A DNA stretch of 64,000 nucleotides from Planctomicrobium piriforme (GCA_945871035.1 CAMBUD010000002.1:40529-104528), one strand, 5' to 3'. Counted from the first letter of the stretch, positions 26,548 to 36,396 are shown. Notes: generated by a model from the sequence alone, not told the origin. Numbers and translations are program-made.

Positions 26548-28437
26548 ATGAACCTCGATTCATTACTCGCAAACTGGCAGGCCGTGCTAACGGCGGTGGT
26601 TGTGTTTGTCACAATCTCGCTTTTGCTTTTGAGCCAACGTGCTCCCGACATGGTGATGATCGGGGGTGTGGTCGTGCTGCTTGCAGCCGGTGTGCTTACG
26701 CCGGAGGAGGCCCTGAAGGGGATGAGCAATGAGGGCATGCTCACGGTGGCGGCACTGTTTGTAGTAGCCGCTGCCATCGAACGCACCGGTGGCTTAGCGG
26801 CTCTTGTGGAGCGCTCGCTGGGGCGACCCGAGTCGCTGGCATCGGCACAACTGCGCAGCATGATTGCACCAGCGGCCGTTTCGGCATTCATGAACAACAC
26901 GCCCGTTGTGGCCTTGATGGTGCCGGCGATTCGCGACTGGGCCAAGAAAAATCGTTTCAGTGTTTCCAAGCTATTGATGCCGATGAATAACGCTGTTGTG
27001 CTGGGCGGTTTGTGCACGCTCATCGGCACGAGTACCAACGTTGTCGTCAGCGGGTTGGTGTCAGAGAAAACGGGACACGGTCTCGGCATGTTCGACATCA
27101 CATGGCTCGGCGTGCCGCTGTTACTGGTGGGTCTGGTCTATCTAGTGTTTGCCAGTAAGTATCTGCTGAAGGACCGGCGGCCGGCGATGAGTGAAAGCGA
27201 TGACCCGCGCCAATATTCTCTCGAAATGCTCGTAGAAGTCAGTAGCCCGCTGATTGGCCGCACGATTGAGGAAGCTGGCCTGCGCGGTCTGGACGGCTTG
27301 TTTCTGATGGAGATCGACCGCGGCGGGCATGTGATCGCTGCAGTTGCCCCCTCTGAAAGGCTAGAGTCTGGCGACCGATTGGTGTTTGTTGGTGTGGTGG
27401 ATTCCGTGGTGGAATTACAAAAGATTCGCGGCTTGCGGCCAGCTACTGATCAGGTATTCAAACTCGATGATCCCCGTTCCGAACGCGTGCTCGTTGAGGC
27501 GGTGGTGTCTAACACCTGCCCGCTGGTGGGCAGCACCATTCGCGCAGGACGCTTTCGCTCAACCTACAACGCCGTTGTCATTGCCGTCGCGCGCAACGGC
27601 GAACGGTTGCAGATCAAAATCGGTGATATTGCTCTGGAGCCGGGCGACACGCTGCTGCTGGAGGCCAGCCCAATCTTTCTCGAACGCCAAAGATCCAATC
27701 GCCATTTCTATCTCGTTAGTGAAGTGCGGGGATCAACGCCACCGCGACACGACCACGCATGGATTGCCTGCACGGTGCTGGTGGCTATGGTGCTGGCGGC
27801 CACATTGGAGTTGGTTCCGATGGTGGCAGCGGCTCTCTTTGCTGCAGTCGTCGTCGTGGCCACTCGCTGCATTTCATCCACCGAGTCCCGACGGGCTATC
27901 GAATGGGAGTCGCTGCTGCTGATTGCAGCCAGCTTTGGCCTGGCGCGAGCGCTTGAAAAAACTGGGCTGGCCGAAGGCGTTGCGCAATCGACGATTGCCA
28001 TGGCCGGAGACCATCCGCATTATGCGTTGGCGGCGATCTATTTTGTAGCCATGCTTTTCACCGAATTGATGAGCAATAACGCTGCGGCTGTGCTCATTTT
28101 CCCGATTGCTTGGCAAACAGCGAACGATCTTGGCGTGAACCCAATGCCGTTTGTGATGGCCGTCACAGTGGCCGCTAGTTGCGGCTTTGCCACGCCAATG
28201 GGCTACCAGACCAATCTGATGATCTACGGTCCAGGTGGCTATAAGTTTAGCGACTATGTTCGCTTTGGCGGACCGTTGAACCTATTGGTCATGGCCTTGA
28301 CGGTGACGCTTGCACCGTTGATCTGGCCGTTTGGCCCAGGCAAAAACATTCACTCTGCGCCTGCTGGTAACAGTGCTGTGCAAAGCAGTGCCGTGCAGCA
28401 CACCATTCTTCAGAGCACCGTGCAGGATGAGCACTAA
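26548..28437 (+). CDS. SLC13/DASS-like permease with two TrkA-C domains
   Basis: 629 residues. An N-terminal membrane half (VLTAVVVFVTISLLLLSQ, MIGGVVVLLAAGVLTPEEAL) carries the loop AFMNNTPVVALMVPAI and GTSTNVVVSGLV, the SNT-type motifs of ion-transporter-superfamily carriers. Two cytosolic TrkA_C/RCK_C-type domains occupy about 224-300 and 310-390 (AGLRGLDGLFLMEIDRGG and IKIGDIALEPGDTLLLEA). A second membrane half ends with MSNNAAAVLIFPIAW and GFATPMGYQTNLMIYGPGG. Such proteins move dicarboxylates, sulfate or other anions. The substrate is undetermined. The stop overlaps the next ATG by 11 bp. Confidence 0.92.
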   Translation: MNLDSLLANWQAVLTAVVVFVTISLLLLSQRAPDMVMIGGVVVLLAAGVLTPEEALKGMSNEGMLTVAALFVVAAAIERTGGLAALVERSLGRPESLASAQLRSMIAPAAVSAFMNNTPVVALMVPAIRDWAKKNRFSVSKLLMPMNNAVVLGGLCTLIGTSTNVVVSGLVSEKTGHGLGMFDITWLGVPLLLVGLVYLVFASKYLLKDRRPAMSESDDPRQYSLEMLVEVSSPLIGRTIEEAGLRGLDGLFLMEIDRGGHVIAAVAPSERLESGDRLVFVGVVDSVVELQKIRGLRPATDQVFKLDDPRSERVLVEAVVSNTCPLVGSTIRAGRFRSTYNAVVIAVARNGERLQIKIGDIALEPGDTLLLEASPIFLERQRSNRHFYLVSEVRGSTPPRHDHAWIACTVLVAMVLAATLELVPMVAAALFAAVVVVATRCISSTESRRAIEWESLLLIAASFGLARALEKTGLAEGVAQSTIAMAGDHPHYALAAIYFVAMLFTELMSNNAAAVLIFPIAWQTANDLGVNPMPFVMAVTVAASCGFATPMGYQTNLMIYGPGGYKFSDYVRFGGPLNLLVMALTVTLAPLIWPFGPGKNIHSAPAGNSAVQSSAVQHTILQSTVQDEH

Positions 28438-28918
28438 CGAGCAACAGCTTGCTTGGATCGCGCGAGCGGCTGTGATCCTTGACTCATTTTTTCGACTGCT
28501 CGGTCGAGAGCTCATGCCGCGGTCGGGCAGTCCATCTGCGGATGCTGCCCTGCTTTATGAATTTCCTCTGGCTGTACTGGCTCACAACACAGCCGATCTG
28601 CCGCTGCTGGATTGGGTCAACTGTGCGGCCGCGGCCGCTTTTGAGACCACGCCCGAACGCCTGCTGGGTCGACCTTCGGCCGCCACAACGCCCGCTGATG
28701 CAACGGCCGATCGTGCCCAACTCTTTGAGTCGATCCGCCAATCCGGCTTTACAACGGGCTACAGCGGCACGCGAATCGGTCTGACGGGGCGACGATTTGT
28801 GATCGAGGATACCACGCTGTTCTCCCTGCAGGATCCAGAAGGCAACCCTGCTGGACACGCCGCAATTATTGGAAACATTCGTCCGGAAACGACTTTCTGT
28901 TACAAAACGTCACCCTAA
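28427..28918 (+). CDS. MEKHLA-domain (PAS-like) protein
   Basis: 163 residues matching the MEKHLA domain by pattern: FPLAVLAHNTADLPLLDWVN, then RLLGRPSAATTPAD, SIRQSGFTTGYSGTRIGLTG, RRFVIEDTTLFSLQDPEG and GHAAII. The domain is PAS-related and thought to sense small ligands or redox state; some are stand-alone. The ATG at 28427 lies inside the permease gene (11-bp overlap), so translation is probably coupled and the two proteins may act together. No output domain is fused. Confidence 0.8.
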   Translation: MSTNEQQLAWIARAAVILDSFFRLLGRELMPRSGSPSADAALLYEFPLAVLAHNTADLPLLDWVNCAAAAAFETTPERLLGRPSAATTPADATADRAQLFESIRQSGFTTGYSGTRIGLTGRRFVIEDTTLFSLQDPEGNPAGHAAIIGNIRPETTFCYKTSP

Positions 28919-28924
28919 CAAGTG

Positions 28925-28973
28925 GGGGACCTTCCAAAGCCTTTTTGGAAACGTCCCCGGGTTCAGTTTTTTT
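28925..28973 (+). terminator. Probable intrinsic terminator after the permease/MEKHLA operon
   Basis: GGGGAC (28925-28930) pairs with GTCCCC (28953-28958), and TTCCAAA with TTTGGAA inside it, separated by small bulges. A run of seven T (28967-28973) follows eight bases later. The hairpin starts 7 bp after the MEKHLA stop. Confidence 0.75.
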
Positions 28974-29026
28974 AGCCTACGTCTTTCAGTGAGCCCTGCA
29001 CGAGATTTTGTTCCTAAAAAGTTTCT

Positions 29027-30391
29027 ATGAGTGACATTCTTTTCCATTACTACCGCGTCAATCCCACGACGTGGTTCTATCTTTCCTCGCTGCTGTCGCT
29101 TTCGCTGTTTTTTAAATTCAATCGCATCTGGAGCGTGCGCAACCTCGATCTCCTGGGATTAGTGCTGCTCGCTCCAGGACTGCTGGCCGTCGAATACGGT
29201 GGCTACAAGGCAAACACCGCCGTTCAACAACTCGGTTTTGTTTGGATTTTTATGGTGTCGGGCGCTTTTCTTGTCCGCATGCTCTTTGATTCCTTAATGG
29301 TGCGCCGACCGATGCTGGAGCCCAACTTGTCCGTCGGCGGTCTGGTATTTCTGGGGGCCTCACTGCTGCTCTTTTTACTTGCCAATGTCATCAACACCCG
29401 TCCGCAGCGTGATGACCTTGCCGGTGCGGTGGCTGCCACTCGGCTCGAGGCTGGCAAAGCCAACGTCGATGCTGATCAACTCACCCGCTTAGGGCCCGGC
29501 TATCCCCTGCTTTTTCTCCTTCCGCAAATCTCCACGCAGCGTATTTTTTCCCCCGATGCAGACGTCTCCGATTCATTAGACGTCCGCGAACGAAATGACC
29601 GCCGATTGCATGAAATCACTGCGCGCATGATGGCGATTCTCTCCCAACTATCAATTGTCGCAGGTATGATTTTGATCGGATGGTGGCACTTTGAAAATAT
29701 CCGGCTGGGCATCGCTGCCGCCGTTCTCTACCTGCTGCTGCCCTACACCGCTCTCATGACCGGCAGAGTTGACCACGCCCTGCCCGGGGCACTGATTATC
29801 TGGGCGGTGGCCACCTACCGTCAGCCACTTATTGCCGGCGCACTGATCGGCTTAGCGATCGGCACGATCTACTATCCAGTTTTTCTCCTGCCACTGTGGT
29901 GTGGCTTTTACTGGGAACGCGGGGTCCGCAGATTCGTGGCTGGTGTGGGGCTGTCGCTGCTTCTACTGATCTTCGGCCTCTGGTTGACGTCGCCGGATGC
30001 GGCCGTCTTCATTGGGCAGTTGCGTCAGATGTTTGGCTGGGTTTTTCCCAATGAGGTTTCCCTGGAGGGATTCTGGTCACTGCCGGCCAACGACGCCGTC
30101 TTTCGCTTGCCTGTCTTGGCAGCATTCATCGCCATGATCGCCACTCTGGCAATCTGGCCGGTGCCGAAGAATTTGGGCACGCTGTTGAGTTGTACAGCCG
30201 CGGTACTGTTGGGTAGCCAGTTTTGGAAAGCCCACAACGGCGGTCTTTTTATGGCGTGGTTCCTGCCCGTCCTGTTGCTAGTGATCTTTCGACCAAACCT
30301 TGAAAATCGTGTTGCACTGTTGGTGCTCGATGCCGAGTGGTTTCCAAAACGGCGGCAACCGGGCTCCGCCTTAGCCGACAAGACCGCTTAA
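29027..30391 (+). CDS. Polytopic membrane protein, possibly GT-C-like, unknown function
   Basis: 454 residues with roughly nine to ten hydrophobic helices, for example TTWFYLSSLLSLSLFF, LDLLGLVLLAPGLLAV, LAAVLYLLLPYTALMTGRVD and FMAWFLPVLLLVIFRPN. The motif LYLLLPYTALMTGRVDHALPG and YRQPLIAGALIGLAIGTIYYP recall prenyl-phosphate-dependent GT-C/GT87 glycosyltransferases, in which an Asp in an outer loop is catalytic, but I see no decisive signature. The ATG at 29027 lacks a strong ribosome site. It follows the terminator of the permease operon, so it is probably its own unit. Confidence 0.75.
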   Translation: MSDILFHYYRVNPTTWFYLSSLLSLSLFFKFNRIWSVRNLDLLGLVLLAPGLLAVEYGGYKANTAVQQLGFVWIFMVSGAFLVRMLFDSLMVRRPMLEPNLSVGGLVFLGASLLLFLLANVINTRPQRDDLAGAVAATRLEAGKANVDADQLTRLGPGYPLLFLLPQISTQRIFSPDADVSDSLDVRERNDRRLHEITARMMAILSQLSIVAGMILIGWWHFENIRLGIAAAVLYLLLPYTALMTGRVDHALPGALIIWAVATYRQPLIAGALIGLAIGTIYYPVFLLPLWCGFYWERGVRRFVAGVGLSLLLLIFGLWLTSPDAAVFIGQLRQMFGWVFPNEVSLEGFWSLPANDAVFRLPVLAAFIAMIATLAIWPVPKNLGTLLSCTAAVLLGSQFWKAHNGGLFMAWFLPVLLLVIFRPNLENRVALLVLDAEWFPKRRQPGSALADKTA

Positions 30392-30452
30392 GACTTGCAT
30401 TGAGACGAGAGTGGGCATTCGCTGCACGAAAAATCCTGTTGGTTCATTCGTT

Positions 30453-31364
30453 TCACTCATCCCGACGGGGATCAAAGTCGGGGGGCGCCTGACGATTTGC
30501 CAACCAGGCCCGCCAAGCACTTGCATTCCATTCGAAATTGGCGCCGGTTAAAAGCACCAATGCTTCCAGCACTCGATTATTTTTTACGCTTACCTTGTTA
30601 TTTTTTTTGCCGCCTCCCATGGAGAGACCGCCTCCTGACGGGGTGAATGTAGCGCTGGTCGAGCCCTCCGGCCCATCGTCGCCGACAACAACCAGATGCT
30701 GCGTCTCGAGCGCCTGAATCAACGGAGCAACTGCCGAGGGACCACCGAGTCGGCCAAGTGCCTCGGCGGCTCGATTGATTCGCCCGTTATCCGCGCTGCC
30801 AAGCGCCGCTACCAGCATCGGCACCGCTTGGTGCGGTCCGATCACTTCCAGCCGCTCCACGGCGGCAAGCCGCGTTTCCGGGTTGGGATGATCAATGGCC
30901 ACTTGAATCAACACGGCAGTGGCCGCGCTTGAGCGAATCCGCGACAGCGCCTCAATGTACAAGCCACGCACATGAAGCACACTCTCCTTGGTAAGGGCTG
31001 CGGCCAGCGCTGGCACGGCGTAGGGGTCGGCGATTTCCCGGATTTCCTCTGCGGCACGGCCTGACTGCGCTGGCTGATCGAGCTGTTTGCGCAGCCGATC
31101 GATTCGAATATTCCATTGCTTCTGCGCGAGAGTTGTCCGCTCGACTCGCTCCAGCAACTCAATCTCCTGCACGGTGCGCCACGCACTCAAATGGCGAACA
31201 AAGCCGCGCGCACTCATCACCTCTTGCTGGCTCTTGGGAGCGGCGGGGAAATCAACGTCTTCGGCGGCAATCGCTGCCAGATGGACGGTGGCCAATGCCC
31301 ATGCAATCCCTGCGGCGGTCACGGCATTCTTGAGCTGCAATGATTGCTGAACGTTAGCGATCAT
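30453..31364 (-). CDS. Secreted HEAT-repeat protein
   Basis: 303 residues with a signal-like N-terminus (AGIAWALATVHLAAIAAED). The middle is a HEAT solenoid: DPYAVPALAAALTKESVLHV, NPETRLAAVERLEVIGPHQ and NRAAEALGRLGGPSAVAPLI. A Gly/Lys-rich hinge (GGGLSMGGGKKNNK) and a short tail with FEWNASAWRAWLANRQ follow. Exported HEAT proteins are common in planctomycetes and presumably form protein scaffolds. Downstream of the GspF-like gene on the same strand (36 bp), so the two may be co-transcribed. Confidence 0.82.
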   Translation of the reverse strand: MIANVQQSLQLKNAVTAAGIAWALATVHLAAIAAEDVDFPAAPKSQQEVMSARGFVRHLSAWRTVQEIELLERVERTTLAQKQWNIRIDRLRKQLDQPAQSGRAAEEIREIADPYAVPALAAALTKESVLHVRGLYIEALSRIRSSAATAVLIQVAIDHPNPETRLAAVERLEVIGPHQAVPMLVAALGSADNGRINRAAEALGRLGGPSAVAPLIQALETQHLVVVGDDGPEGSTSATFTPSGGGLSMGGGKKNNKVSVKNNRVLEALVLLTGANFEWNASAWRAWLANRQAPPDFDPRRDE

Positions 31365-31400
31365 GGGGAGAGCCTGTTTGGAAAGACAATGCGACCCTCT

Positions 31401-32441
31401 TCATATACCACCGGCCGCCTGCTGAATCATCCCCACATAAAAGGAAAACACCCTGAAAATAACGAGCGTGATCAAGCTGGCCACGATCGCCCATACCAGA
31501 AATCCAGCTCCACGGGCCGCTGCTTCGAATCCCAAGCGGGCCTCTTCATCGAGTTGTTCGGCCAGCCGATCGAGCACTTCCGCCGTCATGCCGGTCATTT
31601 CTCCTACGGCAACCACCTCCAAAACACGGCTGGGAAATCGCCGCGATGCCCGCAATGTTTCTTCGAGCGTCGCCCCTGCCCTGAGCTGCTCCTCCACCAC
31701 CTTTGAGTCCAGCCACAGCCCAGGCGCAGTAGCCGACGACAGTGCGATGAGCCGGCCGACATCCAATCCCGCACCGCTAGCCAAGGCAGCCGCTCGACAC
31801 CATACGCCCGCTTCAGCGAGCCGTGCAGCAGAACCAATAACGGGAAATCGATCGACTATTGTGCGCACGATTCCGTGCCCATGCCAACTGGCGATCGCAC
31901 GACGAATCGTCATGGCAGTCGTAGAAAAGATGGCGGCTAGGATCAACAGATACTGGACAAGCCCATTGGCTCCACAGAGCCCAAATCCCAGCACATCGAC
32001 GGGCTGATTTTTTTCGTCCCGAATGAAACCGGCTAACAGAATCAGCACGCCCACCACGGTGATCGCGGCAATGAGTTGCAGCCCAGGCCACACCAAGCTG
32101 CCGACCAACACGCGCGTGTTTCGCACCGAACGCTCCAGCACCCGCGACAGTTCGCGCAGCGTTTGGGACTCATGACCGGTGCGATCGCCAACGGCCACCA
32201 TCGCCCGTACGAGCGGTGGGAATGTGCCGTGTGCCTGCTCCATCGCCTCAGCAAGGGGGCTGCCCTTTGCCAAGCTTTGCGACACTGCTTCCATTTTCAA
32301 TCGCCAAACGGAAGGAACCCGAGACGATTCGCTCGCCCAAGCCCGGCGGATGTCGATGCCAGCAGCCAGCGCAGTGGACAGGCGGCCGAGCAGAGCAGCC
32401 AGTAGCTTTTCCGGCATCTGTCTCTGTCTGCCCCACAGCAT
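31401..32441 (-). CDS. GspF/PilC-like type II secretion inner-membrane protein
   Basis: 346 residues with two T2SSF domains. The first contains LLAALLGRLSTALAAGIDI and MVAVGDRTGHESQTLRELS; the second CRAAALASGAGLDVGRLIAL and EVVAVGEMTGMTAEVLDRLA. Each is followed by a hydrophobic helix (GLQLIAAITVVGVLILLAG, FLVWAIVASLITLVIFRVF). GspF/PilC is the platform protein of type II secretion and type IV pili. No GspE, GspG or secretin is adjacent. AGGAG eight bases upstream fixes the start at 32441; the longer frame to 32561 overlaps tyrA. It is divergent from tyrA. Confidence 0.85.
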   Translation of the reverse strand: MLWGRQRQMPEKLLAALLGRLSTALAAGIDIRRAWASESSRVPSVWRLKMEAVSQSLAKGSPLAEAMEQAHGTFPPLVRAMVAVGDRTGHESQTLRELSRVLERSVRNTRVLVGSLVWPGLQLIAAITVVGVLILLAGFIRDEKNQPVDVLGFGLCGANGLVQYLLILAAIFSTTAMTIRRAIASWHGHGIVRTIVDRFPVIGSAARLAEAGVWCRAAALASGAGLDVGRLIALSSATAPGLWLDSKVVEEQLRAGATLEETLRASRRFPSRVLEVVAVGEMTGMTAEVLDRLAEQLDEEARLGFEAAARGAGFLVWAIVASLITLVIFRVFSFYVGMIQQAAGGI

Positions 32442-32559
32442 CGTTGTAACTCCTAGAAATGCAGCAGTAAAAGACGGCGACACTAACACACGCGCCGAGC
32501 ATCTGGTAAAAACGCTCGCGCAGACGCTGTCGCCTGCCCACCACCATAGCTGGCATTTC

Positions 32560-33411
32560 ATGAAACCTCACTGGCCAACTGTTGCAATTGTGGGAGTCGG
32601 CTTGATTGGCGGCTCGATTGGCCTTGCGCTAAAATCGCGTCGGCTGGCCGGCCGCGTCATCGGGATTGGCCGCCGGGCAGCATCGCTGGCTGAGGCCAAA
32701 CGCCGGAACTGCCTCGATGAAACTTCTCTCGACTTGGCCACGGCTGTTTCCGAGGCCGATGTGGTCGTGGTGGCCACCGGCGTTGCCTCCATTCCAGCAC
32801 TGCTTGAGCGCGTCGATGCTGCTATCCGGCCAGGCACGCTGATCACCGATGCCGGTAGTACAAAAAACACGATCGTCTCTGCGTGGGAAAAAGGACGCCG
32901 CTTGCGCCGCGGGCGTTTTGTTGGTGCTCACCCCATCACTGGCAGCCATCGCAGCAGTGCGGCGGCGGCCGTTGGAGACCTGTTTACGGGCCGAGTAACG
33001 ATCGTCACGCCCGCCAAAAAAACTCCGGCCACAGATGCTGATGAAGTTGGTGATTTTTGGTCAGCGCTCGGCGCGACCGTCTATCTCATGCCACCGCGCG
33101 ACCACGATCAGACTCTCGCTTCAACCAGTCATGCACCGCATCTGCTGGCCGCTGCCATCGCTGCCGCAACGCCAGCGGAGGCGCGGCAATTCACGGCCGG
33201 CGGCTGGCGCGACACCACGCGCATTGCCGCCGGTGATCCTGAACTGTGGGCTGATATCCTGCTCGACAACGCAGCGTTCGTCGCCAAGGCGTTGGTTCGA
33301 ATTGCCCGCCACACGGAAAAATTGCTCTCTGCGATTGCGGCGGAAGATCGTCAGAAGCTCACCGAATTGCTCAAACGGGCTAAGGAAGATCGCGATGCTG
33401 TGGGAAGTTGA
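32560..33411 (+). CDS. tyrA: Prephenate dehydrogenase (TyrA family)
   Basis: Converts prephenate to 4-hydroxyphenylpyruvate with NAD(P), in tyrosine synthesis. 283 residues. The NAD motif is VAIVGVGLIGGSIGLALKS; then ITDAGSTKNTIV and VGAHPITGSH, where His and the GSH segment act on prephenate. The C-terminal dimerisation helices include HAPHLLAAAIAAATPAEA and FTAGGWRDTTRIAAGDPELW. The ATG at 32560 gives MKPHWPTVAIVG; the frame stays open to 32179 over the divergent GspF gene. The stop overlaps purL by 17 bp. Confidence 0.93.
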   Translation: MKPHWPTVAIVGVGLIGGSIGLALKSRRLAGRVIGIGRRAASLAEAKRRNCLDETSLDLATAVSEADVVVVATGVASIPALLERVDAAIRPGTLITDAGSTKNTIVSAWEKGRRLRRGRFVGAHPITGSHRSSAAAAVGDLFTGRVTIVTPAKKTPATDADEVGDFWSALGATVYLMPPRDHDQTLASTSHAPHLLAAAIAAATPAEARQFTAGGWRDTTRIAAGDPELWADILLDNAAFVAKALVRIARHTEKLLSAIAAEDRQKLTELLKRAKEDRDAVGS

Positions 33412-36358
33412 TGTTCATCTGCGGGATGCTACTACCGATCATGCGGCTCGCGCGCTGGTGGCGGGAGCCGCTGAATTAGGTGTTGATAATTGTGCGCAGG
33501 CAAAGACCGCCAATGGCTGGTTGATCGAGGGAGATTTCTCGCGTAATCAGGTCGAACACCTAGCTGCCGTACTGCTCACCGATCCCATCACCGAAACGTT
33601 CACGCTGGGCGAAGTAGGCGATCAATCCCTTTACGCCAGCTGTGCTGAACTTCCCACGGTGCTCCACGTATTGCCTCGCGCAGGGGTCACTGATCCCGCA
33701 GCACAGAGCGCGTTGGAGGCCTTATCGTTGCTGGGATTGCGCCCCCTGGCAGTGCGGAGTGTTCGGAAATACTGGCTACCGCCCATCGACCCGTCTGCTG
33801 CCTTGCGATTGGCCTGGAAGCTCCTTGCCAGTGAGGCCATTCACGACGTTGTGCTCGGTCCGATTCAGCTGTGCACCCTCTCCGGTGGCCAGCCTTGGAT
33901 TTTTGTACAGGAGTCCATCCCGCTGGATGGTCTCGATGAGCAATCGCTTATGCGCTTGAGTCGCGAGCGTTGCTTGGCGCTCTCTGCACACGAATTGCAT
34001 GCCGTCCGGGATCACTTTCACTCACTCGGCCGGCCCCCTTTTGAGATCGAATTGGAAACGATTGCGCAGACGTGGAGCGAGCACTGCTGCCACAAGACGC
34101 TCGGGAGCCCGATCGATCATACGGGGCCAGCCGGCGAAGCCCACTACGACAATCTCCTCAAGGAAACGGTCTTTGCTGCAACCCATGCGGTGCGTGAATC
34201 GCTCGGGGCAAACGATTGGTGTGTCAGCGTTTTTCGCGACAATTCGGGCGTCGTGCGTTTTGATGGCGATCACGACATCTGCGTGAAAGTTGAAACCCAC
34301 AACCATCCATCGGCTCTTGAGCCCTACGGTGGTGCGGCGACGGGACTCGGGGGAGTGATCCGGGATGTGCTCGGAACCGGTCTCGGGGCAAAGCCGATCG
34401 CCAATCTGGATGTTTTTTGTGTCGGGCCGCCCACTACGATCGCTGCCGATCTACCACCGGGCGTGATTCATCCCAACCGTTTGCTTTCGGGAGTGGTAGC
34501 GGGCGTGCGTGACTACGGGAATCGGATGGGCATTCCCACGATTGCCGGTGCCGTTGCCTTCGACCCCGGCTACATCTGCAACCCACTAGTTTTTTGTGGC
34601 ACCGTCGGCATCATGCCGCGAAACTCTGCCATGGCCACAGTCCTAGCGGGCGATCTGATTGTTGTGGCTGGGGGCCGAACTGGCCGCGACGGCATCCACG
34701 GCGCTACGTTTTCAAGTGTCGAGCTTTCGAGCGGCAGCGAACACCAATCGGGTGGCTCCGTGCAAATCGGCCACGCCATTCACGAAAAGATACTGACCGA
34801 CTTTGTGCTCGAAGCAACGCAGCAAGGGCTCTTCCATGCGATCACCGACTGCGGTGCCGGCGGTCTCTCGAGTGCTGTTGGTGAGATGGGAGCGCAGTTG
34901 GGTGCAACAGTCGATCTCGATCACGTTCCACTGAAATACGCCGGCCTCAGCGCCAGCGAGGTTTGGATCTCTGAAGCCCAGGAACGGATGGTGCTTGCCG
35001 TTGACCCTGCCAACTGGAAAAAACTGGCGTGCGTGGCGGCCGCTGAAGGAGTTGAGGCCACAGTCATCGGCACCTTCACCGGCACCGGTAGGCTTGTGCT
35101 CGTGTGGCAGGGTCGCACCATCGGCATGCTCGACTGCCACTTTCTACATGAAGGACGGCCACGACAGCGGTTGCGATCGCGGCATGCGATCGCCGCAGGC
35201 GAGCCCAGCACGTGGCCTCAGCTATCGGCACCAGTTTCCCAAGCAGACGCACTGGCCGGCTGCCTGCTCGATCTTCTGGCGGCGCCTGATGTGGCCAGTA
35301 AGGAATCGATTATTCGTCAGTACGACCATGAGGTGCAGGGAGGGAGCGTTGTCAAGCCGTTGCTTGGACCCGGCACCGGTCCTGCCGATGGCACAGTTGT
35401 GCGTGGTGTGCTGGGCCGCAATCGTGGAATTGTACTCGGCGTGGGGATTCGTCACCGGCTCGGTAAGCTGGATCCGTATCAGATGGCCGCCGGCGCCATC
35501 GTTGAGGCGATCGCCAATGCCACTGCGGCAGGTGCTAACCCCGCGCGGATCGCGCTGCTCGATAATTTTTGCTGGGGTGAATGTCGCAGCGAGGAATCAC
35601 TCGGCGCTCTCGTCGAGGCCTGTCGTGCCTGTTACGACACGGCGGTTGCATTTGCCGCCCCTTTTGTGAGCGGTAAAGACAGTCTCAATAATGTCTTTTC
35701 CTGGACCGATGCCGCGGGTTTGAATCGGGAAATATCGATTCCGCCGACGCTCTTGGCAACCGCAATGGGACAGATCGAGGACGTCCGTCGGGCGGTGACT
35801 TCCGACCTCAAGCAGTTTGGGAACCGGTTGGCGATCGTGGGCATTACGCGCGATCAACTGGCCGGCAGCCAGCTGCAATGGCTGGGACGCGTGCAGAATG
35901 GCCGTGTGCCAACTGTCGACGCTATCGCCTGCCGCTCTGTCTGTGAAACGATCGCAAGAGCACAGCGCACTGAGCCAGCAGGACTGATGGTGGCCTGCCA
36001 CGATTGTTCCGATGGTGGACTCGCCACAGCTCTTGCGGAGATGGCCATCGGCGGCTGTCTGGGAGCCCGTATTGAACTGGCGCAAGTACCGATAGAGTTT
36101 TTGGAAATGACTGCGGCTGATGCCTGTCAACGCGATCTGGCCATTGCCTTCAGCGAAACGCCCGGCCGCTTTATCTGCGAGGTGCCTGCTGAGCAAGTGG
36201 CAGAATTCGAAACGCTGCTGGCCGGTCTTTCGTGGGCGTGGATTGGCTGTGTGCTCCCCGATAAACAGGTCGAGATCGTCTCGGTAGATGGCCATACAAC
36301 ATCCCGCCTGAGCCTATCGCAACTGGCAAAAGCTTGGCGCAGCCTAGCCAGCTCCTGA
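33395..36358 (+). CDS. purL: FGAM synthase subunit PurL with PurS-like N-terminal modules
   Basis: 987 residues, far longer than the roughly 720-750 of small PurL. The core has the catalytic region TWSEHCCHKTLGSPID (about 226), then KVETHNHPSALEPYGGAATG (about 299) and GIPTIAGAVAFD. The first about 170 residues contain two PurS-like ferredoxin-fold stretches (MLWEVDVHLRDATTDHAARA and PTVLHVLPRAGVTDPAAQ). No glutaminase domain is fused; that is PurQ next door. It ATP-dependently amidates FGAR to FGAM with ammonia from PurQ. AAGGA is eight bases before the ATG, which lies 17 bp inside tyrA. Confidence 0.94.
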   Translation: MLWEVDVHLRDATTDHAARALVAGAAELGVDNCAQAKTANGWLIEGDFSRNQVEHLAAVLLTDPITETFTLGEVGDQSLYASCAELPTVLHVLPRAGVTDPAAQSALEALSLLGLRPLAVRSVRKYWLPPIDPSAALRLAWKLLASEAIHDVVLGPIQLCTLSGGQPWIFVQESIPLDGLDEQSLMRLSRERCLALSAHELHAVRDHFHSLGRPPFEIELETIAQTWSEHCCHKTLGSPIDHTGPAGEAHYDNLLKETVFAATHAVRESLGANDWCVSVFRDNSGVVRFDGDHDICVKVETHNHPSALEPYGGAATGLGGVIRDVLGTGLGAKPIANLDVFCVGPPTTIAADLPPGVIHPNRLLSGVVAGVRDYGNRMGIPTIAGAVAFDPGYICNPLVFCGTVGIMPRNSAMATVLAGDLIVVAGGRTGRDGIHGATFSSVELSSGSEHQSGGSVQIGHAIHEKILTDFVLEATQQGLFHAITDCGAGGLSSAVGEMGAQLGATVDLDHVPLKYAGLSASEVWISEAQERMVLAVDPANWKKLACVAAAEGVEATVIGTFTGTGRLVLVWQGRTIGMLDCHFLHEGRPRQRLRSRHAIAAGEPSTWPQLSAPVSQADALAGCLLDLLAAPDVASKESIIRQYDHEVQGGSVVKPLLGPGTGPADGTVVRGVLGRNRGIVLGVGIRHRLGKLDPYQMAAGAIVEAIANATAAGANPARIALLDNFCWGECRSEESLGALVEACRACYDTAVAFAAPFVSGKDSLNNVFSWTDAAGLNREISIPPTLLATAMGQIEDVRRAVTSDLKQFGNRLAIVGITRDQLAGSQLQWLGRVQNGRVPTVDAIACRSVCETIARAQRTEPAGLMVACHDCSDGGLATALAEMAIGGCLGARIELAQVPIEFLEMTAADACQRDLAIAFSETPGRFICEVPAEQVAEFETLLAGLSWAWIGCVLPDKQVEIVSVDGHTTSRLSLSQLAKAWRSLASS

Positions 36359-36396
36359 TCATATTCACTGTTAACAATATTTTTTTGAGGTCCACC

